Source: an uncultured Bacilli bacterium
GTDB lineage: Bacteria > Bacillota_I > Bacilli_A > RF39 > UBA660
Length of the DNA: 33,968 nucleotides
Assembly (NCBI GenBank): GCA_947630955.1
Contig: CANRJK010000004.1
Location: 1 to 33,968 of the forward strand
Direction of reading: 5' to 3'
Each line of letters starts with the position of its first letter. Position 1 is the first letter of the stretch. Shown here piece after piece: positions 9,654 to 18,006 of this stretch. Position numbers and translations under genes: made by a program. A model generated the notes under the pieces. The model was not told the DNA's origin and searched no databases. It saw only the letters and a program-made list of their open reading frames with translations.

Positions 9654-11024
9654 ATGAAAATAGTAGATATAAATAAAGAAATATTTAGAGAATATGATAT
9701 TCGTGGTGTTTATGGAAAGGATTTAGATATAAATGTTGCTTATACAATTGGTAAAAGTTTTGGAACATATATAAAACATCAAGGTCATGATACTGTTATT
9801 GTAGGCAATGATAATAGAGAATCGGGTCCAGTTTTATCAAATGGATTAATTAAAGGATTGACAGAAGCTGGCGCTAATGTTATTAATCTAGGATTGGTTA
9901 CAACGCCCATGTATTATTACGCCAAAAAGAAAAATAAAATTGATACAGGTATTATGATAACTGCAAGTCATAATCCAAGGGAATATAATGGTTTTAAAAT
10001 ATCATTTAATCTTAAAGGTAATGCTTGTGGTCAGGATATTTTTGATTTTAGAGATTTTACAGCTTTAAAACAATTTGACCAAGGTCATGGTAAAATAACG
10101 ACTTTAGATATTCGAAAAGACTACCTTGATTTAGTTAAAAATAGTATTAATTTAGGTCAAAGAAAAGTAAAAGTTGTCTATGACTGTGGAAATGGTACAG
10201 GTTCAATAATTATCAAAGATATTTTGGATATGTTTGATATTGACTACGAATTATTATACTGTGAGTCAGACCCTACTTTTCCAAATCATCATCCTGATCC
10301 TTGCGTTCATGAAAATATGAAAGACTTGAGCAATAAAGTTAAAAAATTAGGTTTTGATTTAGGAATTGGTATAGATGGTGATGCTGACCGCGTAGGATTG
10401 GTCGATGAAAATGGTAATATTATAAGTAGTGATTTGATAATGTTAATTGTTTATCGCCATCTAAAAGATAAAATGAAAAATAAAAAAGCTATTTATGACG
10501 TTAAATGTTCTAAAACGCTAATTGATGAAATTGAAAAATTAGGCTTAGAAGGTAAGATGAATAGAACTGGTAATTCTTATATGAATTTAGCAGTTAATGA
10601 TGGACACTATGATTTTGGTGGTGAGTATTCCGGACACTTATGGTTTACAGATAAATGGCCAGGTTTTGATGATGGAATATATGCCGGTTTAAGAATTATT
10701 GAAATATTATCACACACCGATAAAAATTTATCTGGTTTACTCGATAATATAAATCATTATTATTCAACCGAAGAATTAAAATTTAAAGCTGCTGATGATA
10801 TTAAATTTGATATAATCAGTAAAGTTAAAGATTATTGTGAGCAAAAGGATTATAAAATTATCGATGTCGATGGCGTTCGTGTAACATTTGATGATGGTTG
10901 GGCTTTAATTAGAGCCTCTAATACTGGTCCAAATATTACTGTTCGTTTTGAAGCTAAAAGTGAAGCTAGATTGACTGAAATTCAAAAAGAATTTACTGAT
11001 TTATTAAATAATTATTTAAAATAG
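9654..11024 (+). CDS. manB: Phosphomannomutase/phosphoglucomutase
   Basis: FREYDIRGVYG, ITASHNPREYNGFKI, GIGIDGDADRVGLVDENG, GGEYSGH; ATG with GAGGGG RBS (the ORF track start at 9636 is too early). Confidence 0.93.
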   Translation: MKIVDINKEIFREYDIRGVYGKDLDINVAYTIGKSFGTYIKHQGHDTVIVGNDNRESGPVLSNGLIKGLTEAGANVINLGLVTTPMYYYAKKKNKIDTGIMITASHNPREYNGFKISFNLKGNACGQDIFDFRDFTALKQFDQGHGKITTLDIRKDYLDLVKNSINLGQRKVKVVYDCGNGTGSIIIKDILDMFDIDYELLYCESDPTFPNHHPDPCVHENMKDLSNKVKKLGFDLGIGIDGDADRVGLVDENGNIISSDLIMLIVYRHLKDKMKNKKAIYDVKCSKTLIDEIEKLGLEGKMNRTGNSYMNLAVNDGHYDFGGEYSGHLWFTDKWPGFDDGIYAGLRIIEILSHTDKNLSGLLDNINHYYSTEELKFKAADDIKFDIISKVKDYCEQKDYKIIDVDGVRVTFDDGWALIRASNTGPNITVRFEAKSEARLTEIQKEFTDLLNNYLK

Positions 11025-11050
11025 AAGAATATTTGTTCTTCTATTTTTAT
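11019..11050 (+). terminator. Rho-independent terminator overlapping the phosphomannomutase stop codon
   Basis: AAATAGAAGAA-tatttg-TTCTTCTATTTTT, 11 bp stem. Confidence 0.8.
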
Positions 11051-11072
11051 ATGATATATTGGTGAACTTATA

Positions 11073-11807
11073 ATGAACTTTATGGCTTTATTGATGACTA
11101 CAATGGCTGGAATATCAACGATAATAGGTTTTTTTGCTATATACGTAAAAACTAAAGGAAACAATATCATACCTTATTCATTAGGTTTTTCAGCTGGAGT
11201 AATGATAATTATTTCGGTTATAGATTTACTACCAGAATCCCTTAATTTTTTTAAACTTAAATTCCCTTTTAGTTATAGTATCTTTTTCAGTATCTTTTTT
11301 ATGATAATTGGAATATCGATTGCCTTATCATGTAATAGTATAATCAAAAAAGATCATAAAGATAATCTATATCGTATTGGTATTTTATCATTAATTACTT
11401 TAATACTTCATAATATCCCTGAAGGAATTATAACATATTTAACAACGACCATTGAATTTAAAATGGGATTATTACTTAGTTTATCAATCGCAGCTCACAA
11501 TATACCTGAAGGAATTTGTATTGCTATTCCTATCTATTATAGTACTAAAAGTAAATCTAAAACCTTTTTCATGGTACTAGTTAGTGCTTTATCAGAGTTA
11601 GTGGGAGCGATTTTTTCAGCCATTTTTCTAGAAAAATATATTTCCAATACAGTAATTGGTGTCTTATTATCATTAGTATCTGGAATAATGCTAACACTAG
11701 CTCTTACTGAAATTTTAAAAGAAGCTAAAAAATATTCAGTAAATAAAACATTAAAAGCTTTAATTATTGGTATTACTTTAGCTTTCTTATCACATTTACT
11801 ATTATAG
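11073..11807 (+). CDS. ZIP family metal transporter (ZupT-like)
   Basis: Eight-TM-like protein with HNIPEGIITYL and AHNIPEGICIAIPIYYSTKS metal-binding helices. Confidence 0.9.
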   Translation: MNFMALLMTTMAGISTIIGFFAIYVKTKGNNIIPYSLGFSAGVMIIISVIDLLPESLNFFKLKFPFSYSIFFSIFFMIIGISIALSCNSIIKKDHKDNLYRIGILSLITLILHNIPEGIITYLTTTIEFKMGLLLSLSIAAHNIPEGICIAIPIYYSTKSKSKTFFMVLVSALSELVGAIFSAIFLEKYISNTVIGVLLSLVSGIMLTLALTEILKEAKKYSVNKTLKALIIGITLAFLSHLLL

Positions 11808-11829
11808 TTATATATGTTAAAATTAATAT

Positions 11830-12540
11830 ATGAAAAATGTAATAAATTGGAATAAACAAAATTATCAAAAACTTATAAAATATCTTTATGATAACAGTGA
11901 TAAAAAATACAAACAATTTCAATCTGGTTTAGCAATTAATAATGATTATTTAATAGGCGTTTCTGTTCCTAAATTAAAAAAAATAGCAAAAGAAATTGCT
12001 AAAACTGATTATCAAAAATTTATATATTATAATACGCATCAAACATATGAAGAAATTTTACTACATGGTCTTATTTTAGGGTATATTAAAATTGATTTTT
12101 CTATCCTTAAAAAATTATTTGACGATTATATTACCTATATAGATAATTGGGCGTTATGTGATATTGTTGTTACAAATTTACATATTTGGAAGAAAAATCT
12201 AAATGAAGGATTAATATTTATAAAAAAATGCCTAGAAAATAACAATCAATGGCATAAAAGGGTAGGGTATGTTTTATTATTAAATTACTATATTTTACCA
12301 GAATACATAGATAATATTTATTTATTCTGCGATGAAAATACGAGTGATGATTACTATGTAAAAATGGCCATAGCTTGGTTAATATCTTATTGTTATATTA
12401 AATATCCTAAACAGACTTTAAATTATATTAAAAACAATAAACTAGATAACTGGATACATAATAAAGCTATCCAAAAAATAAGAGAATCTAAACAAGTTTC
12501 CTTGAGTAAGAAAGATGAATTAATAAAATATAGACGATAA
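11830..12540 (+). CDS. DNA alkylation repair protein, AlkD-like HEAT-repeat glycosylase
   Basis: GVSVPKLKKIAKEIAK, EEILLHGLILGYIK, IDNWALCDIVVTNLHIW, YVKMAIAWLISYCYIKYP pattern. Confidence 0.88.
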   Translation: MKNVINWNKQNYQKLIKYLYDNSDKKYKQFQSGLAINNDYLIGVSVPKLKKIAKEIAKTDYQKFIYYNTHQTYEEILLHGLILGYIKIDFSILKKLFDDYITYIDNWALCDIVVTNLHIWKKNLNEGLIFIKKCLENNNQWHKRVGYVLLLNYYILPEYIDNIYLFCDENTSDDYYVKMAIAWLISYCYIKYPKQTLNYIKNNKLDNWIHNKAIQKIRESKQVSLSKKDELIKYRR

Positions 12541-12602
12541 CGATGAAAGGGGAAGATATATTATATAATAAAGTTTAAAAACAAATAAAAATAGTTAGAT
12601 TT

Positions 12603-12635
12603 AAGAGTTAATTATAATTTATCTCTTTTTTATCT
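12603..12635 (+). terminator. Possible terminator downstream of alkD-like gene
   Basis: AGAGTTAA-ttataat-TTATCTCTTTTTT, one mismatch in the stem, followed by a T-run. Confidence 0.5.
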
Positions 12636-12644
12636 TTTGATAGA

Positions 12645-12672
12645 AGTTAACATAATATACATTATAGGAATT
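12645..12672 (-). other. dif: Candidate dif site (Xer chromosome-dimer resolution site)
   Basis: - strand reads AATTCCTATAA TGTATA TTATGTTAACT. Spacer TGTATA and 10/11 of the XerD arm match E. coli dif as I recall it (GGTGCGCATAATGTATATTATGTTAAAT); 24/28 match B. subtilis dif as I recall it (ACTTCCTAGAATATATATTATGTAAACT). Sits at the convergent gene-strand switch. Confidence 0.88.
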
Positions 12673-13190
12673 TTATATTATATAATTAATATGAGTTTTT
12701 CTAGAAAAATATTAAGCATATTAATACATTAAATAATTGTTTTTAAATAACTCTAATATCCCCTTTTTTGAAATACCTAATATTAGATAAAATAATAAAT
12801 AATTTAACAAAGATCTTTTATATATAAATTTAGATAGTTTATTACACATTATCTTAAATATTATTCGAACAGATATTGTATTATCTTTTTAAAGTTTAAT
12901 TTCCCCTCTTATCATTACTAATTATTGAAATAAAAAAGGGGACTTAAATAAAAAATATTTAAAATAAAAGAATTGAGATGAATAATTAATCACTAATTTA
13001 ATTGTCGATGCACGAGAAGACGCTTAATATTTTTTATTAGGTTATTATATATTACTTATTAAGGGTTAAGATAGTTTATTATTGATGTAAGATTAATTTA
13101 ACTACTATTATAAAAGCGATAAAAATAGTCAAAATCTCCCCTTTTGATTAAAAAAAAATAATAGGGGATTTAGTCATAAAAAAAGTTGTA

Positions 13191-13976
13191 CTAGTTACCA
13201 ACTTTTCTTGATTGAATTTCTGCAATTTTTTCCAAAACTTCTGTAGCGTTTTCAGGATTAATTTCTGTATATCCAAGTTCTTTGAGTGCTAAAACTTTGA
13301 AATTATTTAGCTCTAAAGTTCTACTAAGTTTTTCTTCTCTTTTTTGTTCAATTTGATTTGTGAATCTTTTATGACATTCAGCTAATTTAGTTTTAGAGGC
13401 TCCCCCACTGTTATACAAAACGAAAGCAGAATACATAATACTTTCAAAGATAAATTGTTCTTCTTCGTTAAAAACAAATTCTAAAGGTTTTACAAAGCCT
13501 GTTTCCTTTGCAACATATCCAAGTATATATTTTAATTCTTTGGATGTATCAATAGATTGAATAAAATGGTATAAATATTCAACTGTATTATGACCGTCAT
13601 CATCATCAGGATCTTCTAGCTTTTCTTTTAATAAATCAATGATACTCAACAGCAATTCTTGTTCTTTTTTACCTAAGCCTGATAATAAGAAGTTAGATGA
13701 ATCAATACCAGGTAGTGTATCATTATCACTACAAATGCTATTTAATCGCATTTCTACTTCGTTAATATAATCGGTATCAATTTTAATATCATCTAGTTCA
13801 TCAGATGATTTAATTCCTAATAAATTTAAAAGTAAAACTTTTTTATCTTTTGGCCACTTATTAATATCTTCTAATTCCAAATAATTATAAATCATTTGTC
13901 TTGACACACCTAAAAATTTAGCAAGTTTGACTTTGGAGATGCCTAATTCTTTTAATATGTTATCTAGTCTTTCCAT
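13191..13976 (-). CDS. XRE/Cro-type helix-turn-helix regulator with an uncharacterised ~190 aa C-terminal region
   Basis: N-terminal LDNILKELGISKVKLAKFLGVSRQMIYNYLE HTH; rest unrecognised. Confidence 0.85.
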   Translation of the reverse strand: MERLDNILKELGISKVKLAKFLGVSRQMIYNYLELEDINKWPKDKKVLLLNLLGIKSSDELDDIKIDTDYINEVEMRLNSICSDNDTLPGIDSSNFLLSGLGKKEQELLLSIIDLLKEKLEDPDDDDGHNTVEYLYHFIQSIDTSKELKYILGYVAKETGFVKPLEFVFNEEEQFIFESIMYSAFVLYNSGGASKTKLAECHKRFTNQIEQKREEKLSRTLELNNFKVLALKELGYTEINPENATEVLEKIAEIQSRKVGN

Positions 13977-13997
13977 TTTCTACACCCTCCTATTATC

Positions 13998-14038
13998 ATT
14001 ATATCATTACCTTGTCAAATGTCAAGCGTAAAGTAATG
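13998..14038 (-). promoter_or_regulatory. Consensus sigma-A promoter with inverted repeat upstream of the XRE regulator
   Basis: - strand: TTGACA (14025-14020)-N16-TATAAT (14003-13998), then an AGGAGGG RBS; CATTAC/GTAATG arms at 14005-14010 and 14033-14038; TTGACA repeated with a 7 bp step. Confidence 0.8.
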
Positions 14039-14064
14039 TTAAATAGAGAATAAATTTTACATAT

Positions 14065-14928
14065 CTAATTATGCCTTAAATCAAGATCAACATTAACTAC
14101 TTTTATTTTGATATTCTTCATTTGTTTAAGTGTTCCAATAATTTTTTGTTGAACTTTTTTAGCCTTTTTTAATGTTATATCACCATCAAGACCAATAACT
14201 AAATGTACTTTGTAATATCGACCATATTTAATTAATTCAATTTTATATATTTCAAAATTACCTAAACCTGTTAATTCCGCTTTAATACTATCATTTAATT
14301 GTTCATTTAAATCAACTGTTCCTAGTAAATTTAAAATATTATTTTTTATAAGTTGCCATGAAGTTCTAAAAATCATTATAGATATAATTAAACTAGCAAC
14401 AACATCACAATATCTAAAGACAAATATTTTATCACTAAATTGTAATAAAATGACTGCAATTGTAACTAAAATAGTTGATATTAAATCAATAGTTGATTCT
14501 TCAATACCTTTAGTTAACGGTTGGCTTTTTATTTTTTTATTACTAATTTTAAGAAAAGTAATCATAATAATTTTAATTGTTATCGCAATTAATAAGATTA
14601 TAAGAATCGTTTTATCAGGTATTTCATAATCACTAATAAAACTATTATATAATAAAATACTTGAAACGATAACCATTAAAAGACCAATAAATAAATTAGT
14701 TAAATACTCAACTCTACCAAACCCAAAAGGGTGAAATTTATTAGGCCTTTTTCCAGCTAATTTTGATCCAACGATGGCAATAATATCGGTAACAAAGTCA
14801 CAGAAAGTATAAATACTATCTGTAATTAAGGAATTAACACCAAAAGTAATTCCCCCTATCATTTTTATGCTAGAAACAATAAAGTTAAAAATAGAGCCAA
14901 TAAAGATTGTTTTTCGTTCTTCTTTCAT
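14065..14928 (-). CDS. Cation diffusion facilitator family transporter
   Basis: SLITDSIYTFCDFVTDIIAIVGSKLAGKRPNKFHPFGFGRVEYLTNL; C-terminal cytoplasmic ferredoxin-like region. Confidence 0.92.
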   Translation of the reverse strand: MKEERKTIFIGSIFNFIVSSIKMIGGITFGVNSLITDSIYTFCDFVTDIIAIVGSKLAGKRPNKFHPFGFGRVEYLTNLFIGLLMVIVSSILLYNSFISDYEIPDKTILIILLIAITIKIIMITFLKISNKKIKSQPLTKGIEESTIDLISTILVTIAVILLQFSDKIFVFRYCDVVASLIISIMIFRTSWQLIKNNILNLLGTVDLNEQLNDSIKAELTGLGNFEIYKIELIKYGRYYKVHLVIGLDGDITLKKAKKVQQKIIGTLKQMKNIKIKVVNVDLDLRHN

Positions 14929-14998
14929 AAAACACCTTCTATTATTACTATTATTTTATCACATTTTATTAATATAAAACAAAAAAAGGGAATTTTCC

Positions 14999-16102
14999 CT
15001 ATAAATACCACAATTTTTGATTGTTTTTACGAACTTCTTTAATAATTCCCCCACCAATACATTTCTCGCCGTCATATAAAACACAAGCTTGACCTGGCGT
15101 AACAGCTTTAACTCCTTGAGGATATTTAACAAGAATTTCTTTATCATTTATGTATTCTAGTGTTACATCATTATCGTTTTGTCGGTAACGGAATTTCGCA
15201 CTACATTTAGTTGGCCTCTCATCACAATTAAAATTAATTGTATCGATAAGACAAGCATCACTAATTAAATAATCTGTATTGCCATAAGATATATATAAAA
15301 TATTTTTATTTAAATCTTTACCAACTACAAACATTCTTTCTTTTGAACCACCAATATTAAGTCCACGTCGTTGTCCAATTGTATAATACATTAAACCTAT
15401 ATGTTTACCAATAATTTTATTATTATCAATATCAACGATATCGCCTGGTGTGTTGGGTAAATAATTTTTTAAAAAATTAGTAAAATTTCTTTCGCCAATA
15501 AAGCATATTCCAGTGGAATCTTTTTTATCAGCTGTAATTAATTCATTATCTTGTGCAATACGTCTTACTTCGGTTTTATTCAAATTACCAATAGGAAATA
15601 ATACATTTTCAAGCTGCTTTCTACTAACTTGTGATAAAAAATAAGTTTGATCTTTGTCTTGATCTTTAGCTCTTAATAATTGATTATTTTTGATTCTAGC
15701 ATAATGTCCAGTCGCAATATAATCACAACCTAATTCTTGAGCTTTTTTAACAAACATATCAAATTTAATATATTTATTACACATAACATCAGGGTTTGGG
15801 GTTCTCCCCTTTTTTAACTCATCTAAGAAATAAGTAAATACATAATCCCAATATTCTTTAACAAAATCAACCCGATAAAGAGGGATATCTAGTTTTTCGC
15901 ATACTTTTTTAGCATCGTTGTAATCTTGCTCTTGAGGACATATATTATTATTTAAATCAGGGTTTCCTAAATAATCACCATTAATACTAGTATCCCAATT
16001 TCGCATAAATAGACCGATTACTTCATAACCTTGTTCTTTTAATAAGATAGCAGCTACACTACTATCAACTCCCCCACTCATCCCAATTACAACTTTTTTC
16101 AT
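14999..16102 (-). CDS. mnmA: tRNA-specific 2-thiouridylase MnmA
   Basis: VVIGMSGGVDSSVAAILLKEQGYEVIGLFMRNWD, NPDVMCNKYIKF, ATGHYARI, STGICFIGERNF, GQRRGLNIGG. Confidence 0.97.
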   Translation of the reverse strand: MKKVVIGMSGGVDSSVAAILLKEQGYEVIGLFMRNWDTSINGDYLGNPDLNNNICPQEQDYNDAKKVCEKLDIPLYRVDFVKEYWDYVFTYFLDELKKGRTPNPDVMCNKYIKFDMFVKKAQELGCDYIATGHYARIKNNQLLRAKDQDKDQTYFLSQVSRKQLENVLFPIGNLNKTEVRRIAQDNELITADKKDSTGICFIGERNFTNFLKNYLPNTPGDIVDIDNNKIIGKHIGLMYYTIGQRRGLNIGGSKERMFVVGKDLNKNILYISYGNTDYLISDACLIDTINFNCDERPTKCSAKFRYRQNDNDVTLEYINDKEILVKYPQGVKAVTPGQACVLYDGEKCIGGGIIKEVRKNNQKLWYL

Positions 16103-16118
16103 ATTACCACCAAGTATA

Positions 16119-16730
16119 TTATAACATAACCAATACTTTTTTCAATAATATTGGCATAATATAAGTTTCATATACACTACTTAATATCAATAGCAAAATT
16201 GCTACAGAAAAAACTAATAAATAACGATTAGTAATATTTTTAAAATTTAAATTTTTTTTATGTATGATAGCCTCAATGATATATGATGATAATTTAATAG
16301 AATATACACCTAAATAAAGATAAATAACCAAATTTAAAATTTGATGTGGCATATTATATATAAATCCTAAAAGAATTCCTTTAGTCTTATATTTCATAAT
16401 AAAACTAGTCATCGTAAAACTAAGTAAAAAAGATTTAATAAATAAGATAAAAATAACAATTGGAACACCAATGATAGATATTCCTAATAACCAAATTCCT
16501 AAAGCATATAATAAATTAATAATAAGATTATTTGATATTTCTGTTTTGAAGTTTAATTTTTCAAAATTAGAAATAAAATTATTTAAAGAAGTAAAGACGG
16601 TTTGCTTATCTTCATTACTTAAAACAGTCATAAAAACACTACCAGTAATAATACCTATAATACATATAATTATTAAAAATATTAATATCTTTTTATCTAC
16701 GTTTAATAGTTTGTCCATTATTTTTTTCAT
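16119..16730 (-). CDS. spoIIM: Stage II sporulation protein M
   Basis: INLLYALGIWLLGISIIGVPIVIFILFIKSFLLSFTMTSFIMKYKTKGILLGFIYNMPHQILNL pattern of SpoIIM. Confidence 0.85.
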   Translation of the reverse strand: MKKIMDKLLNVDKKILIFLIIICIIGIITGSVFMTVLSNEDKQTVFTSLNNFISNFEKLNFKTEISNNLIINLLYALGIWLLGISIIGVPIVIFILFIKSFLLSFTMTSFIMKYKTKGILLGFIYNMPHQILNLVIYLYLGVYSIKLSSYIIEAIIHKKNLNFKNITNRYLLVFSVAILLLILSSVYETYIMPILLKKVLVML

Positions 16731-16815
16731 TATTTCACCTACTTAATTATATTTAATTAATCTAATAATATTCCAATTTTTTTAAATATATATTATAATT
16801 ATGGTGAGGTGTCTT

Positions 16816-16908
16816 ATGAAAAATATAATCAAGAAAATAATTATTATTTTGCTAGTGGTAGGTATGCTTGGAACAATGATTATCATACCAGCTATGTCAT
16901 TATCATAA
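16816..16908 (+). CDS. Small hydrophobic peptide, 30 aa (absent from the ORF track)
   Basis: ATG..TAA encodes MKNIIKKIIIILLVVGMLGTMIIIPAMSLS; GGTGAGG RBS 7 nt upstream; strong terminator directly after the stop. Confidence 0.6.
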   Translation: MKNIIKKIIIILLVVGMLGTMIIIPAMSLS

Positions 16909-16940
16909 AAAAACAGTTAATTATTAATAACTGTTTTTTA
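16908..16940. terminator. Bidirectional terminator between the 30-aa peptide gene and the ARH-like gene
   Basis: AAAAAACAGTTA-attattaa-TAACTGTTTTTT, 12 bp perfect stem with an A-run and a T-run. Confidence 0.85.
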
Positions 16941-17891
16941 TTAGTCATTTTCATAACTTAACAAGCGTAAATAGCGTTCATATTTTTCGCTAATATCAAT
17001 TAAATAATCTTTTTTTCTAACATTTTCATACCAATCTTTAGGAATTTTATTTGTACCATAATATATACCAGCTATAGCACCAGCTAGGGCTCCGATAGCT
17101 GAAGTATCACCACCAATATTAGTTGTAGCGATGATACAATCTTTATAGTTATCTGATTTAATAAAACACCATAAAACGCATTCTAAAGTATCAACAACAA
17201 AACTGGATGATTTTATTTCATCAATATCTAACTCATATATATTACCTACTAAAATACGAGAGAAAAATTTTAATGTATTATTACTAAACATTGAATAGTC
17301 AATTGTTTTTATTTTTTTTATAGCTGCATATTTATTATTACCATTGAGTAAAAATAATAGATAATGAACATATATATAACATGCACAGATAGATATTTCA
17401 TGGCGATGAGTAATTGAACACAATTTTTTTATTGCATCATAAGTTTTTTCTTTGCTTTCTTTATTAGCATGAAAATAATAGATTAATGGTAACATCATTT
17501 TTAAAGAACTATTTCCGTTATCGTTAATTGAACTTTCACCACAATCATAAGCTTTATGTTCACGTTGCGTAAAGCGTATTAAAGATTTTAAAGTTGTTTT
17601 ACCTATACCAAAAGATTCATTTACAGCACAAAACTTATTACTTGTAAACCAACTAACACAATTTTCAGCTATATAATCATAATTTAATCCTTTTTTTGTA
17701 ATAGCGCTAGTTACAGCTAACATAAGTGATGTACTATCACCCCATGTTCCCTTTGGTAACCCTTTTTTTATACATGGACCCATTTTTAATACTGGATGTT
17801 CCAACAAGTAATTACGATCTTGATTTTTAGTAATAGTTCCTAAAGCATCAGCAATAGCGCAACCAATTATTCCTTCTTTTACTCTATACAT
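16941..17891 (-). CDS. ADP-ribosylglycohydrolase (DraG/ARH) family protein, probable degenerate metal site
   Basis: GIIGCAIADALG, KGTWGDSTSLMLAV, TTNIGGDTSAIGALAGAIAGIYYGTNKIPKDW align with DraG/ARH motifs. Confidence 0.88.
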   Translation of the reverse strand: MYRVKEGIIGCAIADALGTITKNQDRNYLLEHPVLKMGPCIKKGLPKGTWGDSTSLMLAVTSAITKKGLNYDYIAENCVSWFTSNKFCAVNESFGIGKTTLKSLIRFTQREHKAYDCGESSINDNGNSSLKMMLPLIYYFHANKESKEKTYDAIKKLCSITHRHEISICACYIYVHYLLFLLNGNNKYAAIKKIKTIDYSMFSNNTLKFFSRILVGNIYELDIDEIKSSSFVVDTLECVLWCFIKSDNYKDCIIATTNIGGDTSAIGALAGAIAGIYYGTNKIPKDWYENVRKKDYLIDISEKYERYLRLLSYEND

Positions 17892-18006
17892 ATATCAAAC
17901 CTCTATCTAATTAATTACACTATAATTATTATAATACATTTTTAGCTATTTTAATATAATAAACTTTCTTGAGTACAAAAAAACATCAAACGATGTCTTT
18001 TCATAA

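Noticed and set aside
13005-13025. Locally GC-richer stretch tgtcgatgcacgagaagacgc as a possible ncRNA core
   Set aside because: No convincing fold, promoter or known RNA family recognised.
13040-13068. Second dif-like sequence (ttaggttattatatattacttattaagg)
   Set aside because: Lacks a recognisable XerC arm and the TTATGTTAA XerD core; similarity is due to AT-richness.
14959-15147. 62-aa - strand ORF overlapping the 3' end of mnmA
   Set aside because: Out of frame with conserved mnmA; no independent support.
16471-16746. 91-aa + strand ORF antisense to spoIIM
   Set aside because: Shadow ORF; spoIIM frame is better supported.
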